A stretch of 64,000 nt of DNA from Nitrospira sp. (GCA_031315995.1 JALDRG010000002.1:186001-250000); one strand, 5' to 3'; positions 27,582 to 36,132 are shown, counted from the first letter of the stretch. The notes: generated from the sequence alone by a model not told the origin. A program made the numbers and translations.

Positions 27582-28022
27582 TCACCGCACTTCATCTATT
27601 GATGGCCCCAACCCCAGTTGCGCCCGCAACAAATCGTGACGGGTAATCGAGCGGACTACCTTGCCATCCTGCACCACCGGTAAGATCTGAAACCCCATCT
27701 CAAACATACGCGCGACGCAGCTCAACGTGGTGTCTTCCTTCACGCCCACAAACGCCGAATTCATGATGTCTTGCGCTCTCGCCTTTGAGAGATCCAACCC
27801 CTTGTCGATCGCCCGAATCACATCCCCTTCATTGATGAAGCCAAGAAACTCATAGGCTTCGCCCACCACGGGTGCACCCCCCACATGGTTCGTGACCATT
27901 TCAATCGCCACATCCATCGCACTGTCCTCCGGCCTGAATTGCCGAATGGTCGTCCCCACGATATCCCCTACCACGCGATAGCCCTCAGCCGGGTTGCCCG
28001 CCACATTGGTAATAACCTTCAT
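27582..28022 (-). CDS. CBS-domain protein
   Basis: A 146-residue protein made of two CBS motifs. The first covers about residues 10-70 (TTIRQFRPEDSAMDVAIEMVTNHVGGAPVV...FLGFINEGDVIRAI) and the second about 78-140 (DIMNSAFVGVKEDTTLSCVARMFEMGFQILPVV). Such Bateman pairs bind adenosyl ligands and regulate partners. ATG 28022 has AAGGAGG upstream; the longer frame to 28097 has no support. No fused effector domain is present, so it acts as a stand-alone sensor. Confidence 0.9.
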   Translation of the reverse strand: MKVITNVAGNPAEGYRVVGDIVGTTIRQFRPEDSAMDVAIEMVTNHVGGAPVVGEAYEFLGFINEGDVIRAIDKGLDLSKARAQDIMNSAFVGVKEDTTLSCVARMFEMGFQILPVVQDGKVVRSITRHDLLRAQLGLGPSIDEVR

Positions 28023-28212
28023 GATAGCCTCCTTGTTGTCCATCCAAATGATGATCACTCTTTGGAATCTATAGCGGTTCATGCATGGGTTCGACACTGG
28101 GGAGACCCCTATACTCCCAATTCTGACGCCAGAAACTTGTAGATTAGGGCGCCGCTCCTGTTAAATGCATCGGTACAGACTCTCGCCGCCTCATCGCATA
28201 GAGGGAAGCCCC

Positions 28213-28542
28213 ATGACCATCCCATGGACCACGGCATGGCATCTGGCCAAGAAGCTGCTACCAGTGGTTATTGACAAGGCTCCGGATCTGATCAAGACCT
28301 TCGAACGGTTTCGCACGGTTCCTCACACGCCACGTCCCACTCCTGTCGATCCTGAACTTGCGGCGCTTCAGGACCAAATCAACGCGCAGCTGCGGACCAT
28401 TGCCACCCAGGGTGACACCATCAGACAGCTTCAAGCCACATTGGTTACAACCAGACGCACCCTGGCGATCGCGTGGACAATACTCGCAACGATGGTCCTC
28501 CTCTCCGTCGCGATGATCGCGCACCTTTACTTCCGGCCCTGA
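28213..28542 (+). CDS. Small tail-anchored membrane protein, hypothetical
   Basis: A 109-residue protein. The N-terminal part is amphipathic (AKKLLPVVIDKAPDLIKTF), the middle is a predicted coiled coil (ELAALQDQINAQLRTIATQGDTIRQLQATL), and the C-terminus is one transmembrane helix (IAWTILATMVLLSVAMIAHLYF). ATG 28213 is preceded by GAGGGAAG. The topology suggests a C-tail-anchored protein with its coiled coil in the cytoplasm. No family is recognised. Confidence 0.65.
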   Translation: MTIPWTTAWHLAKKLLPVVIDKAPDLIKTFERFRTVPHTPRPTPVDPELAALQDQINAQLRTIATQGDTIRQLQATLVTTRRTLAIAWTILATMVLLSVAMIAHLYFRP

Positions 28543-28712
28543 AACCCTAGCCGGCAAAGACGGCACCTGTGCTGATACCAATTAGTTTTTTGTGCTCGCC
28601 AGATGCCGCCTGATCGCGGCAACTCAATAAGAATTGTTTCGGCTAGGAGGAGCTACGGGAGCGCAAGACTGTGCAGGGGATGCGTGGGAGAACTAGAGGT
28701 GCCTGGACAGGT

Positions 28713-29465
28713 TCAGCCGGCGTACTCGTAGGAGAGATCGCGGGTTTGGACGAGTTTGACGAGCTGGAGGGTTCCCGCGGGGATTGCCGATGCGAGACGG
28801 TCCCATACGGCCTTGGCCAAAGATTCACCAGTCACGGATGGGGTGGCCAACACGATGCGCAGATCTCGCCCGTCGAACGCCGACAGCACGCGCTCCTTCA
28901 GCAGGCGATCCAACGCAACGATATCCGTGACCATGCCGGTCTCACGATCGATCGGTCCATGCACCGATACGAACAGATCCCAGGTATGTCCACGATGCCC
29001 ATCATGCACAGCGGTAAACGAACATCGTCTTGTCACCGACGCGACCTCCAGCCCGGCCTCTGCCGTGAGATCGGCGCAGAGATCTTCATCCTCGTACAAA
29101 GACAGTCGTTGGAGGGTGCCGATATCCGGCTGCGCTTGCAGTTTGTCCCACAGGACCCGCGCAATGTTTTCGGAGGTTGGAATTTGGTGCTCGAAGTAGG
29201 GCAGGTCCAGATTGAGATGCTTGTGATCAAACTCCTCCAGTACCTGCAACAACACCCGCTTCAAATCAAAGAGGTTCACGACCATGCCGGTTCGCTGATC
29301 CACCTCTCCCGCCACGGTCACTTCCAACATATAGTTGTGTCCATGCCCGGGATCGTTATTACAGGCACCGAACATGGCGCGGTTCTTGGCGGCATCCCAC
29401 TCCGGCTTGTGGTACCGGTGGGAGGCGCAGAACTCAATACGTTTATTGAGGAGGACAGACGCCAT
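28713..29465 (-). CDS. Tandem 6-pyruvoyltetrahydropterin synthase/QueD-fold protein
   Basis: A 250-residue protein with two PTPS-fold domains. Domain 1 (about 1-130) has the zinc histidine in CASHRYH, the catalytic-cysteine stretch FGACNNDPGHGHNY and an acidic site YEDEDL. Domain 2 (about 140-250) keeps the fold pattern (CSFTAVHDGHRGHTWDLFVSV, GMVTDIVALDRLL) but the HGHNY motif becomes RGHTW and the catalytic cysteine region is missing. Single-domain enzymes of this family are about 120-140 residues, so this is a fusion with one apparently inactive half. It may serve queuosine or pterin synthesis; no other que or fol gene is near. Confidence 0.85.
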   Translation of the reverse strand: MASVLLNKRIEFCASHRYHKPEWDAAKNRAMFGACNNDPGHGHNYMLEVTVAGEVDQRTGMVVNLFDLKRVLLQVLEEFDHKHLNLDLPYFEHQIPTSENIARVLWDKLQAQPDIGTLQRLSLYEDEDLCADLTAEAGLEVASVTRRCSFTAVHDGHRGHTWDLFVSVHGPIDRETGMVTDIVALDRLLKERVLSAFDGRDLRIVLATPSVTGESLAKAVWDRLASAIPAGTLQLVKLVQTRDLSYEYAG

Positions 29466-29539
29466 AGGAAGCAATTCTCACAAGACAGTGTTCAAAAGAG
29501 AATTCATGCAGTTGCGCATCGATCATTTCAAGAGAAACA

Positions 29540-30130
29540 TTACTCGACCATGCCCAAATCCTCAAGCCATTCCTGTCGCGTCACCCAAGGGACCTCTGCG
29601 TCGGCTTCATACCCGGCATGGCGAATCACAAGCGCGACCCGGGCAGCCGGATCTGCCATGGCCTTCACCATGGCAGACGTCGGACGAAAGCGAACAAAAT
29701 GTACGGCGCTGATCTTCGTCTCATGGCTGTGCCCCCCCTCAAACTCACCGTACACAACCTCTCCGCCGACCCGGAGGCCGACCTTCTGGCCGTGATCCAA
29801 CCCCATGAACAGATCGAGCCAATGCTTCATCGTGTCGGGATCGGTGAGTTCGATCAAGAGGGTCGCGCTCAATTCACCAGGGCCCGGGAGTAAAGCATTG
29901 TAGACATCCAATTCCTCCTGAACCTTCTGTGGGTCGAAGATCCGCTCGACGCGAATCATTTCCTGAACTTGGAAACGCAAGGTTTCCCGATTTTCAAAGA
30001 CCAACATAATCTTTTCGCCAAGACCAATCCGTCTTCGTCGTTTGAGCTCGATGATGGTCTGACGATAGGCATCGCGCTGCCGCTCGTACTCGTCGTGAGG
30101 AATCAGCTCGTGTTGTGTAAGCGCTTTCAT
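29540..30130 (-). CDS. DUF3501 family protein
   Basis: A 196-residue protein of the DUF3501 family, recognised from HDEYERQRDAYRQTIIELKRRRRIGLG, the LVFENRETLRFQVQEMIR stretch and FVRFRPTSAMV. Members occur with rubrerythrin and a heterodisulfide-reductase-like Fe-S protein, as here. The biochemical role is not established; the context points to peroxide or oxygen stress. It is the last gene of the rubrerythrin operon, 49 bp after the Fe-S gene. Confidence 0.87.
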   Translation of the reverse strand: MKALTQHELIPHDEYERQRDAYRQTIIELKRRRRIGLGEKIMLVFENRETLRFQVQEMIRVERIFDPQKVQEELDVYNALLPGPGELSATLLIELTDPDTMKHWLDLFMGLDHGQKVGLRVGGEVVYGEFEGGHSHETKISAVHFVRFRPTSAMVKAMADPAARVALVIRHAGYEADAEVPWVTRQEWLEDLGMVE

Positions 30131-30179
30131 CGTTCAATTCCAGGCGAAACGGCATCCTCGCTGAGTATCATGCTATCCG

Positions 30180-31535
30180 CTACGAGGCGCGCGGATCCCT
30201 TGGCAATCCATACGCGTCGCGCACAATCTGAATGGGATGCTGTGCGGATTTTCCTCTCACGTGCGCTGCGGCCCCGGCCTGATCAAGCTGAAGCCCTGCC
30301 AGCGGACAGTCGGACGCCACCAGATCAGCCGACGCCTGCTCAACCACACGTACGGCTTTTTGTGCAATCTTCATGGAAAGGGGGAAGAACTCGACCTTGG
30401 CCGACCAGGATCCGTCATGCCCAGAGCACTTTTCTATCACCTCAACCTGCGCCCCGGCACATTCCATGAGTTCCTTCGATTTGAAACCGATATTCTGATC
30501 GCGCAGATGACACGGTACCTGATAGGCCACGCGACCAGGCTTCTGTGTGAAATCCATGGCCAAACCGCCCTCACGTTTGATCTGCATGAGATATTCGGAA
30601 ATATCGTACGTATGCTCGGCCACTCGTTTCGCATCTTCCCCGGCGACCAGATTCACATACTCCCGCTTCACCATGAGACTGCAGCTGGGGGTGGGAATGA
30701 CCACATCGTACCCCTGCTCTACCCATGACTTCAGTGATGCGATCGTGCGCTCTGCCGCCGTCACCATCGCCGCGGTATCGCCGATATCAAACGACGGCAT
30801 GCCGCAGCAAGACTGGTCCGGCAAGGCCACCTGCACCCCATTTTTCTCGAGCACCTGCACGGCCGCTTTGCCCACATCGGTAGCTTGATAGTTGACCAAA
30901 CAACCGGCAAACAAGGCGGCTTTCTTCCCGACAGTCACCTTGCTGGACGAAGACCGCTTCGCCCACCAACGTACAAAGGTTTCACGCTGATAGTGCAACA
31001 CCTGCCGGTCACGATGAACACCGAGCAGGGTTTGCATGAGGCCTCGCAGCCACCCCTGACCAAGTCCCCAATTGACCACCGGCGCGAATGCGCTGTTCAT
31101 CCGCCCCAACAGGTCGGTCCTCGTCAGCAGCCAATCCCGCCAGCGTGTCCCGCGGTCTGCGGCCAGCCGCTTTTTCCAGACCGCCATCAAGAGGGGAAAG
31201 TCGATTCCATATTGATGCGGCGGGGTATACGGACAATGGTTAAAACAGAGTTTGCAATAGTAGCATTCGTCGACGACCCGATGATGATCGGTCGGAGTCA
31301 ATTTCGTGACGTCGCTCTGATACTCATCAATCCGATCCAGCAGCGTGTTGAAGGATGGACAGAGATTAAAACAACGGCGGCAGCCGTCACACACATCGTA
31401 AATCCGCAACGTCTCCTTTTCGAGCGCTGCCGGATCGATGGATTGAAGCAGGCGAAGTTCTTTCACGGGAGGGACGTCCTTGCAACGAGCATCGCGGGAC
31501 AAAAGACAGGGTGGGCGGACATGCCTCCGACCCAC
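30180..31535 (-). CDS. GlpC/HdrB-type Fe-S oxidoreductase
   Basis: A protein of up to 451 residues. The N-terminal ferredoxin-like domain has two 4Fe-4S motifs, CDGCRRCFNLCP and CYYCKLCFNHCP. The C-terminal half has two CCG-type cysteine-rich domains (LFAGCLVNYQ...QSCCGMPSFDIG and YQVPCHLRDQN...KCSGHDGSW), as in GlpC and HdrB. Such proteins pass electrons between a soluble partner and quinone or thiols. Genes for rubrerythrin (upstream) and DUF3501 (downstream) suggest it is the electron supplier for rubrerythrin. The start is uncertain: the longest frame begins with GTG 31535, while conserved sequence begins about 20 codons later. Confidence 0.88.
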   Translation of the reverse strand: MGRRHVRPPCLLSRDARCKDVPPVKELRLLQSIDPAALEKETLRIYDVCDGCRRCFNLCPSFNTLLDRIDEYQSDVTKLTPTDHHRVVDECYYCKLCFNHCPYTPPHQYGIDFPLLMAVWKKRLAADRGTRWRDWLLTRTDLLGRMNSAFAPVVNWGLGQGWLRGLMQTLLGVHRDRQVLHYQRETFVRWWAKRSSSSKVTVGKKAALFAGCLVNYQATDVGKAAVQVLEKNGVQVALPDQSCCGMPSFDIGDTAAMVTAAERTIASLKSWVEQGYDVVIPTPSCSLMVKREYVNLVAGEDAKRVAEHTYDISEYLMQIKREGGLAMDFTQKPGRVAYQVPCHLRDQNIGFKSKELMECAGAQVEVIEKCSGHDGSWSAKVEFFPLSMKIAQKAVRVVEQASADLVASDCPLAGLQLDQAGAAAHVRGKSAQHPIQIVRDAYGLPRDPRAS

Positions 31536-31575
31536 CCGGTCACTACTACGGCATCGACACCATGACCGAAGCCGA

Positions 31576-32001
31576 TTACTGCTTCAAGCTATCGAGGCCC
31601 TTCGTAAACCGATTGGCATGAGACCGCTCTGCTTTAGCCAAGGTCTCGAACCATTCCGCTAATTCCGAGAACCCTTCGTCGCGCGCCGTCTTGGCCATCC
31701 CGGGATACATCTGCGTGTATTCGTACGTTTCCCCTTCGATCGCGGACTTCAAATTCGCTTCCGTATTTCCAATCGGGACACCAGTGGCGGGATCACCGAC
31801 TTCCTTGAGAAAATCCAAGTGGCCAAACGCATGACCGGTTTCTGCTTCAGACGTGTCTCGGAACAACCCGCCCACATCCGGATATCCTTCAATATCGGCG
31901 CGGCGCGCGAAGTAGAGGTAGCGCCGGTTCGCTTGTGACTCTCCGGCGAACGCGTGCTTGAGATTCTCGTGACTCTTCGTACCCTTCAAACTGTTTCCCA
32001 T
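31576..32001 (-). CDS. Rubrerythrin (rubredoxin-less form)
   Basis: A 141-residue di-iron protein. The ferritin-like ligands appear in [36 protein letters not shown] and [11 protein letters not shown], giving the two ExxH/E helices of erythrin. The C-terminal rubredoxin domain (CxxC...CxxC) is absent; the protein ends a few residues after the last helix, which is a known short form and not a truncation. It reduces peroxide with electrons from a separate donor, probably the Fe-S protein downstream. A strong AAGGAGGAG precedes the start. Confidence 0.93.
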   Translation of the reverse strand: MGNSLKGTKSHENLKHAFAGESQANRRYLYFARRADIEGYPDVGGLFRDTSEAETGHAFGHLDFLKEVGDPATGVPIGNTEANLKSAIEGETYEYTQMYPGMAKTARDEGFSELAEWFETLAKAERSHANRFTKGLDSLKQ

Positions 32002-32037
32002 ACACTCCTCCTTGGGTAAATTGACGTCTGCGTGGTC

Positions 32038-32490
32038 CTATCCGCAATGCTCCAGAACGTCAGGCCTTGCCTGCTGACAATCCGCACAATATCCATAAAA
32101 CTCTATCCGATACCCGAGCACGTGAAATCCCTCCGCCTGGCGGCTTGAGATAGCCAATCGATTCAGCTCCTCGTCCATCACATCCACTATCCGGCCGCAT
32201 ACCCGACAGATCAGATGATGGTGCACCGTCACGTTTCCATCGAACCGCGCCACCTCATGACCCACGTTGACTTCCTGCACCAAACCGGCCTGCCGCAATG
32301 CTCCCAGCGTGCAGTACACGGTATTACGTGACATCATCGGATGCTGCCGCTTGACCGTTCGGTACAGCTCATCGGCGGTCGGGTGACTCGCGTCATTTAC
32401 CAATGCCGCGTAGATGGCCACCCGCTGGCGCGTCAGTCGCACCGCATGCCGACGAAAACGCGCCTCAATCTCCCAGGGACTCAGTTTCAT
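32038..32490 (-). CDS. Fur/PerR-family regulator
   Basis: A 150-residue Fur-superfamily repressor with the N-terminal winged helix (RRHAVRLTRQRVAIYAAL, MSRNTVYCTLGALRQAGLV). The metal-sensing region has ARFDGNVTVHHHLICRVCGRIVDV and a second CxxC in YGYCADCQQ, giving the structural Cys4 zinc site. Its position directly upstream of the rubrerythrin gene suggests a PerR-like peroxide sensor rather than iron regulation. ATG 32490 is used; the 13 codons before it are not conserved-looking. A palindrome lies 17 bp upstream. Confidence 0.9.
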   Translation of the reverse strand: MKLSPWEIEARFRRHAVRLTRQRVAIYAALVNDASHPTADELYRTVKRQHPMMSRNTVYCTLGALRQAGLVQEVNVGHEVARFDGNVTVHHHLICRVCGRIVDVMDEELNRLAISSRQAEGFHVLGYRIEFYGYCADCQQARPDVLEHCG

Positions 32491-32507
32491 GGCAAAGATG
32501 ACTAGAC

Positions 32508-32520
32508 AGGAATGATTCCT
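32508..32520 (-). promoter_or_regulatory. Candidate Fur/PerR operator palindrome
   Basis: A perfect 13-bp palindrome, AGGAATGATTCCT, has the 6-1-6 symmetry seen in PerR and Fur boxes. It is placed in the leader of the regulator gene, where autoregulatory sites occur. It does not match the TTATAAT consensus and no second copy was found before the rubrerythrin gene. Confidence 0.35.
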
Positions 32521-32716
32521 ACATAGCATGGAGAGCTGTCATACAGCAAGGCTGACGAGGCTGCAGGGAGTGGCTCGAGCTTGATCACACGCCTCGCCTT
32601 GACATGTCGAACATAACCAAAAGCGAGCGACATGACACGCACGCGAACGATGATGTCCTGATCCGGTCGTGGAAGGGCTGAACGAGGATCGAATCGGCCG
32701 ATACGAACGCTGACAA

Positions 32717-33274
32717 CTAGCGGCTGTTATCGCGCGGAATCTCCGCCATCATGTCCGCCAGACACTTGTACGCTTGATCTTTCGCTGACAACAGCGGCGT
32801 CTTCGTCGGCCAGGTAATGGCGAGGTCCGGATCGTTCCACACAATCCCCCGCTCATCTTGCGGCGAATATACCTCCGTACACTTGTAAAGAAATCCTGCT
32901 TCCTCGCTCAGCACACAAAATCCATGGGCAAATCCGGGAGGGATGTACAACTGCCGCATGTTGCTATCGGATAACTCTACTCCATACCATCGCCCGAACG
33001 TCGGTGACCCTTGCCGAATATCAACCGCTACATCGTAGACGGCACCCTTGACGACCGTGACCAATTTCCCTTGAGGGCGAGCGAGCTGATAATGAAGCCC
33101 GCGCAACGTGCTGCGAACGGACCAAGAAAAGTTATCCTGCACAAAGGGTCTGTCGATCCCAGCGGCGTCATAGCGCGATTCACGGAAGATCTCGACGAAC
33201 TTTCCGCGCGCATCCCCAAACACATCGGGATCAATCTGAAAGAGGCCCTTGAGGGGCGTAGGCATAATCTGCAT
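32717..33274 (-). CDS. rfbC: dTDP-4-dehydrorhamnose 3,5-epimerase
   Basis: A 185-residue cupin-type epimerase of dTDP-L-rhamnose synthesis. The catalytic histidine lies in TLRGLHYQ, and further conserved stretches are DARGKFVEIFRES, VYDVAVDIRQGSPTFG and IPPGFAHGFCVLSEEA. ATG 33274 has AGGAGG five bases upstream; the longer frame to 33433 is unsupported. The other rfb/rml genes are not nearby, so the pathway genes are scattered. Confidence 0.94.
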   Translation of the reverse strand: MQIMPTPLKGLFQIDPDVFGDARGKFVEIFRESRYDAAGIDRPFVQDNFSWSVRSTLRGLHYQLARPQGKLVTVVKGAVYDVAVDIRQGSPTFGRWYGVELSDSNMRQLYIPPGFAHGFCVLSEEAGFLYKCTEVYSPQDERGIVWNDPDLAITWPTKTPLLSAKDQAYKCLADMMAEIPRDNSR

Positions 33275-33463
33275 GATACCTCCTGCATCACATCGCGACA
33301 TCGCGTCGGGTCGAACGTGCGTCATCATACCTGGTTCCGTTCCACGGGAAAAGCAGTCCATGGACGCCGCCCACCGCCCACGCACCTTGCGGTACTGAGG
33401 CCTCTTCGCCCACACTTGGGTTGACTCGCGCATTGAGAGCAGAGAATGAACGGCGACGGGGGG

Positions 33464-33865
33464 TCAATTACGATCAGCGGGCCCAGAGGTCGGCGGCGGG
33501 TCAGGATACAGCTTCTGCAAACGATCGATCAACGGCTCTGCAGCGGGACTGCTGGGACGGGTCGGATCGCTGGGCGCATGATCCCAGGTCAACGTGGAAA
33601 TCCCCGCCTCGGCAAAGAGCTGACGAATGGTGGAAACCAGGGCGTCCAGCGTCAACTCCGTGCCGGATCGCACGTCCAACACACGTTCTTGAGGTGTGGT
33701 CGGTGGCGGATCGGTGCTCACGAGCGCCCAGCAGGCGTCGAACACCCTGCGTCGGAGGTCTTCAGGAACATTGAGTGTGTCTAGGCCGGACGTGCACAAG
33801 GCCGACACCACTAGGACAAACTGCAGATCAGGCATTCCGGGTCGCTGGATATTAAGGGATTGCAT
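33464..33865 (-). CDS. Hypothetical protein
   Basis: A frame of 133 residues from ATG 33865, without a clear ribosome-binding site. The first half looks like a folded helical segment (DLQFVLVVSALCTSGLDTLNVPEDLRRRVFDACWALV), followed by STIRQLFAEAGISTLTW. The C-terminus is Pro-rich and probably disordered. No domain is recognised. Overlapping plus-strand frames in this stretch look less protein-like. Moderate confidence only. Confidence 0.45.
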   Translation of the reverse strand: MQSLNIQRPGMPDLQFVLVVSALCTSGLDTLNVPEDLRRRVFDACWALVSTDPPPTTPQERVLDVRSGTELTLDALVSTIRQLFAEAGISTLTWDHAPSDPTRPSSPAAEPLIDRLQKLYPDPPPTSGPADRN

Positions 33866-33967
33866 AATGATAATATTAGTCGCGGCGACGGGGGGAGTCA
33901 ATTTTCGTCGCTCGCCCACATGGCACAATGGAAACCGCTACAGATTGACTGAGAGGACACGAGTCGC

Positions 33968-34240
33968 ATGATTACGATTACGCTGATGGGACAACTTCAG
34001 ACCACGGACGGAGAACGGGACCTCGCCTGCGAACTCCCCACCCCTGTGACCGTACGGCAGGTCATTCAGCGGCAAGGCCGCGGGCTCCGTCACATGCTCC
34101 AACTCTTGCGGGAAAAAAAGGTCTTGGTCACAATCAACAAACGCATCGCCAGTGAGGACTCTCTGGTGCAAGACGGAGATGCGGTGCGCTTTGTGGGGCA
34201 TGACGGCACAGGGGGAAGTGGACTCGCACCGTCTTTTTAG
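33968..34240 (+). CDS. MoaD/ThiS-like ubiquitin-fold protein
   Basis: A 90-residue beta-grasp protein with strands ITITLMGQL and VLVTINKRIA and the family signature LVQDGDAVRFVGHDGTGG near the end. MoaD and ThiS carry sulfur as a thiocarboxylate on a C-terminal GG. Here the GG is followed by seven more residues (SGLAPSF), so a protease would have to expose it if it acts as a sulfur carrier. No E1-like partner is adjacent. Sulfur-carrier function is inferred from fold only. Confidence 0.7.
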   Translation: MITITLMGQLQTTDGERDLACELPTPVTVRQVIQRQGRGLRHMLQLLREKKVLVTINKRIASEDSLVQDGDAVRFVGHDGTGGSGLAPSF

Positions 34241-34294
34241 CATCCCGTCTCGCTCACTGTCCTAACGACACCTCCTGTTGTGGCCCAAAATGCG

Positions 34295-34330
34295 AAGGCC
34301 GGTGCTCTCCATGACGGAGCACCGGCCTTT
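34295..34330. terminator. Bidirectional hairpin between the MoaD-like gene and HU
   Basis: A perfect 13-bp stem (AAGGCCGGTGCTC at 34295-34307, complement at 34317-34329) with a nine-base loop sits between the convergent MoaD-like and HU genes. It is flanked by TTT on the plus side and ATTTTG a few bases beyond on the minus side. It probably terminates transcription from both genes; the short T tracts make efficiency uncertain. Confidence 0.6.
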
Positions 34331-34354
34331 CAATCCATAGAGGAACGAGGCGGT

Positions 34355-34642
34355 TTACTTCTTTCCGAGGATCGAATCTTTGGCCATCTTCGCGACGCGA
34401 AACTTCACCACACGCTTGGCGGGAATCTTAATCGGCTCACCCGTCTGCGGGTTCCGGCCCATGCGCGCCTTTCGATTGGCCAGTACCAGCTTCCCGATGC
34501 CAGGCACCACGAAGGCATTCTTCGCCTCGCGATAGGCGAGAGCGGCAAAATCGTCCAAGAATTGGACGGCCGTCTTTTTCGTAATCCCCGCCTTTCCAGC
34601 AAGATGGTCAGCAATCTGCGATTTCGTCATCGACTTGGCCAT
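34355..34642 (-). CDS. HU/IHF-family DNA-binding protein
   Basis: A 95-residue nucleoid protein. The dimerisation helices (MTKSQIADHLAGKAGITKKTAVQFLDDFAALAYREAK) are followed by the arm with the conserved GKLVLANRKARMGRNPQTGEPI and KRVVKFRVAKMAKD. The arm is HU-like with a Lys/Ala-rich context. The product bends and compacts DNA. It ends at a stem-loop shared with the MoaD-like gene and has a 297-bp upstream region. Confidence 0.95.
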   Translation of the reverse strand: MAKSMTKSQIADHLAGKAGITKKTAVQFLDDFAALAYREAKNAFVVPGIGKLVLANRKARMGRNPQTGEPIKIPAKRVVKFRVAKMAKDSILGKK

Positions 34643-34939
34643 GCGTTCCTCCCTTTGAACAACGAATGAAAGTGAACTGACTTGTGTGGTCTGCGATCCA
34701 TAAACTCGTACGTACAGAGGTGGAGCCGGAAATCTGCGCGTGTCCTGCAGAATCAGTCCGAAAACAGGGCGAGAGTGTATCCAAAGGCCTAGGGGCTGTC
34801 AAGAGCTGCAAAATGGAAATCCTCGCATCCCAACCGGCGATCAGCGCGATTCATGCCCTTGCGCGTTACCCAGGCTGCAGAGTAGAGTAGGCTCACGCGA
34901 CACGGCAGATTGAACTACCGAGGAACAAGAGGCGGCTTC
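34643..34939. other. Intergenic region upstream of HU and the 185-aa gene
   Basis: This divergent 297-bp region should hold the promoters for the HU gene (minus) and the hypothetical gene at 34940 (plus). No clear -35/-10 pair or palindrome could be assigned by eye, and no ORF in it looks real. Confidence 0.4.
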
Positions 34940-35497
34940 ATGGGCAAACAATTACCTATTCTTCCCTCCGCGACGCAGCCGGCCGAGGGCGCTGCGGCTG
35001 AAGCGGTCATCTATTCCCGTGTCTTTTGTAAAAATGAGAATGCTCCACCGCTACGACTACTGGTAGATTTTTTAAAATCACGCGGACAACTGCCGATTCT
35101 TCCACCCGACATGGACGACGCCCTGCTGGATGAATGGGCCTGGGTTCAAATTGTGCTGGGTTATGCACAAGAGCGCAAGCCGATCCATGTATTTTGCGTT
35201 CGCGATCGCGGAAGCTTTCAAGACTTGTTTGAGCAGGAGCGGCAACAATTCCTGGAAAATCTTTCCTCCTTCGACGATATTGAAGCCAGCCTGGCGCAGG
35301 AGCACGTGACTCGCGCACGATTCATCCTCACTACCCGCATGCTCGAAGCCGACGTGACGGAAGACGGGTACGACTTCAACGGATGGATCCTGGAATTTTT
35401 CCAAGAACACTGTAACGGCATCGTGCAGATTGATCGGCAAGGATTCTTCTCTCCCAAGGGAGAGCTGATCGTCGATCTCTCCACACAAGAGGAATAA
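34940..35497 (+). CDS. Hypothetical protein, acidic
   Basis: A 185-residue soluble acidic protein counted from ATG 34940. Helical segments (PPLRLLVDFLKSRG, GSFQDLFEQERQQFLENLSSF, SLAQEHVTRARFILTTRML) alternate with strands (PIHVFCVRDR, CNGIVQIDRQGFFSPKGELIVDL). No signal, membrane segment or metal motif is seen. It ends 5 bp before a YkgJ-type gene, so the two probably form an operon. Family not recognised. Confidence 0.65.
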   Translation: MGKQLPILPSATQPAEGAAAEAVIYSRVFCKNENAPPLRLLVDFLKSRGQLPILPPDMDDALLDEWAWVQIVLGYAQERKPIHVFCVRDRGSFQDLFEQERQQFLENLSSFDDIEASLAQEHVTRARFILTTRMLEADVTEDGYDFNGWILEFFQEHCNGIVQIDRQGFFSPKGELIVDLSTQEE

Positions 35498-35502
35498 GCG
35501 CC

Positions 35503-36132
35503 ATGAGGACCACCGCGTCCTCCGTTCATCCTCTCCCCTTGTTTGAACAAGCCGAGGACTGGTTTCGACGCGCCCGAGCCTCCCTATTAAGCGCAATCCC
35601 TTGCAAACGTGGCTGCTGCGTGTGCTGTACCGGAATTTTTCCTATCACCTACCTCGATGCCCTCGAATTACGGCGTGGCCTTGAAGAGCTACCATCCGCA
35701 GTTAAGAACGCCATCGTCACACGCGCTCGTGGCCAGGTCGCCGCGATGGAAGAGGTCTACCCAACTCTCAAGTCGAAACCTGCGCTGGATGACTGGGCAG
35801 ACCATATCATCGATGAAATCGTTGAACGGTTCGCTCACCTTCCCTGTCCTGCCTTGGCCTCAGACGGAACCTGCGACATTTATGCCTACAGACCTATCAC
35901 ATGCCGAACGATGGGTATTCCCATCGAATCCAACGGTGTGGTCCATGGTGCCTGCGCCGTTCAAACCACCGTACCCATTATCCGCCTGTCACCCACCCTC
36001 CGAGCGGACGCCGACCATATAGTCGAACACGAGGCGCTTTCCTTGTCGATCCTGCGCCGAGTCCAACCGCTCACCGGCGAGGAGTGTCTCCTACCTTACG
36101 GATTCGTGCCAAATCGTGATCTAACTCCCTAG
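35503..36132 (+). CDS. YkgJ-family cysteine cluster protein
   Basis: A 209-residue protein with the YkgJ/UPF0153 pattern: an N-terminal CKRGCCVCC, then LPCPALASDGTCDIYAYRPITCRTMG and a late cysteine (HGACAV, GEECLLP). The cysteines are thought to bind zinc or an Fe-S cluster. Biochemical role is not established. It follows a 185-aa hypothetical gene at 5 bp. A second member of this family is present at 50.0 kb. Confidence 0.87.
   Translation: MRTTASSVHPLPLFEQAEDWFRRARASLLSAIPCKRGCCVCCTGIFPITYLDALELRRGLEELPSAVKNAIVTRARGQVAAMEEVYPTLKSKPALDDWADHIIDEIVERFAHLPCPALASDGTCDIYAYRPITCRTMGIPIESNGVVHGACAVQTTVPIIRLSPTLRADADHIVEHEALSLSILRRVQPLTGEECLLPYGFVPNRDLTP

Noticed and set aside
31576..32001. Truncated rubrerythrin
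   Set aside because: The missing rubredoxin domain is a known short form; the di-iron helices are complete and the ribosome-binding site is strong.
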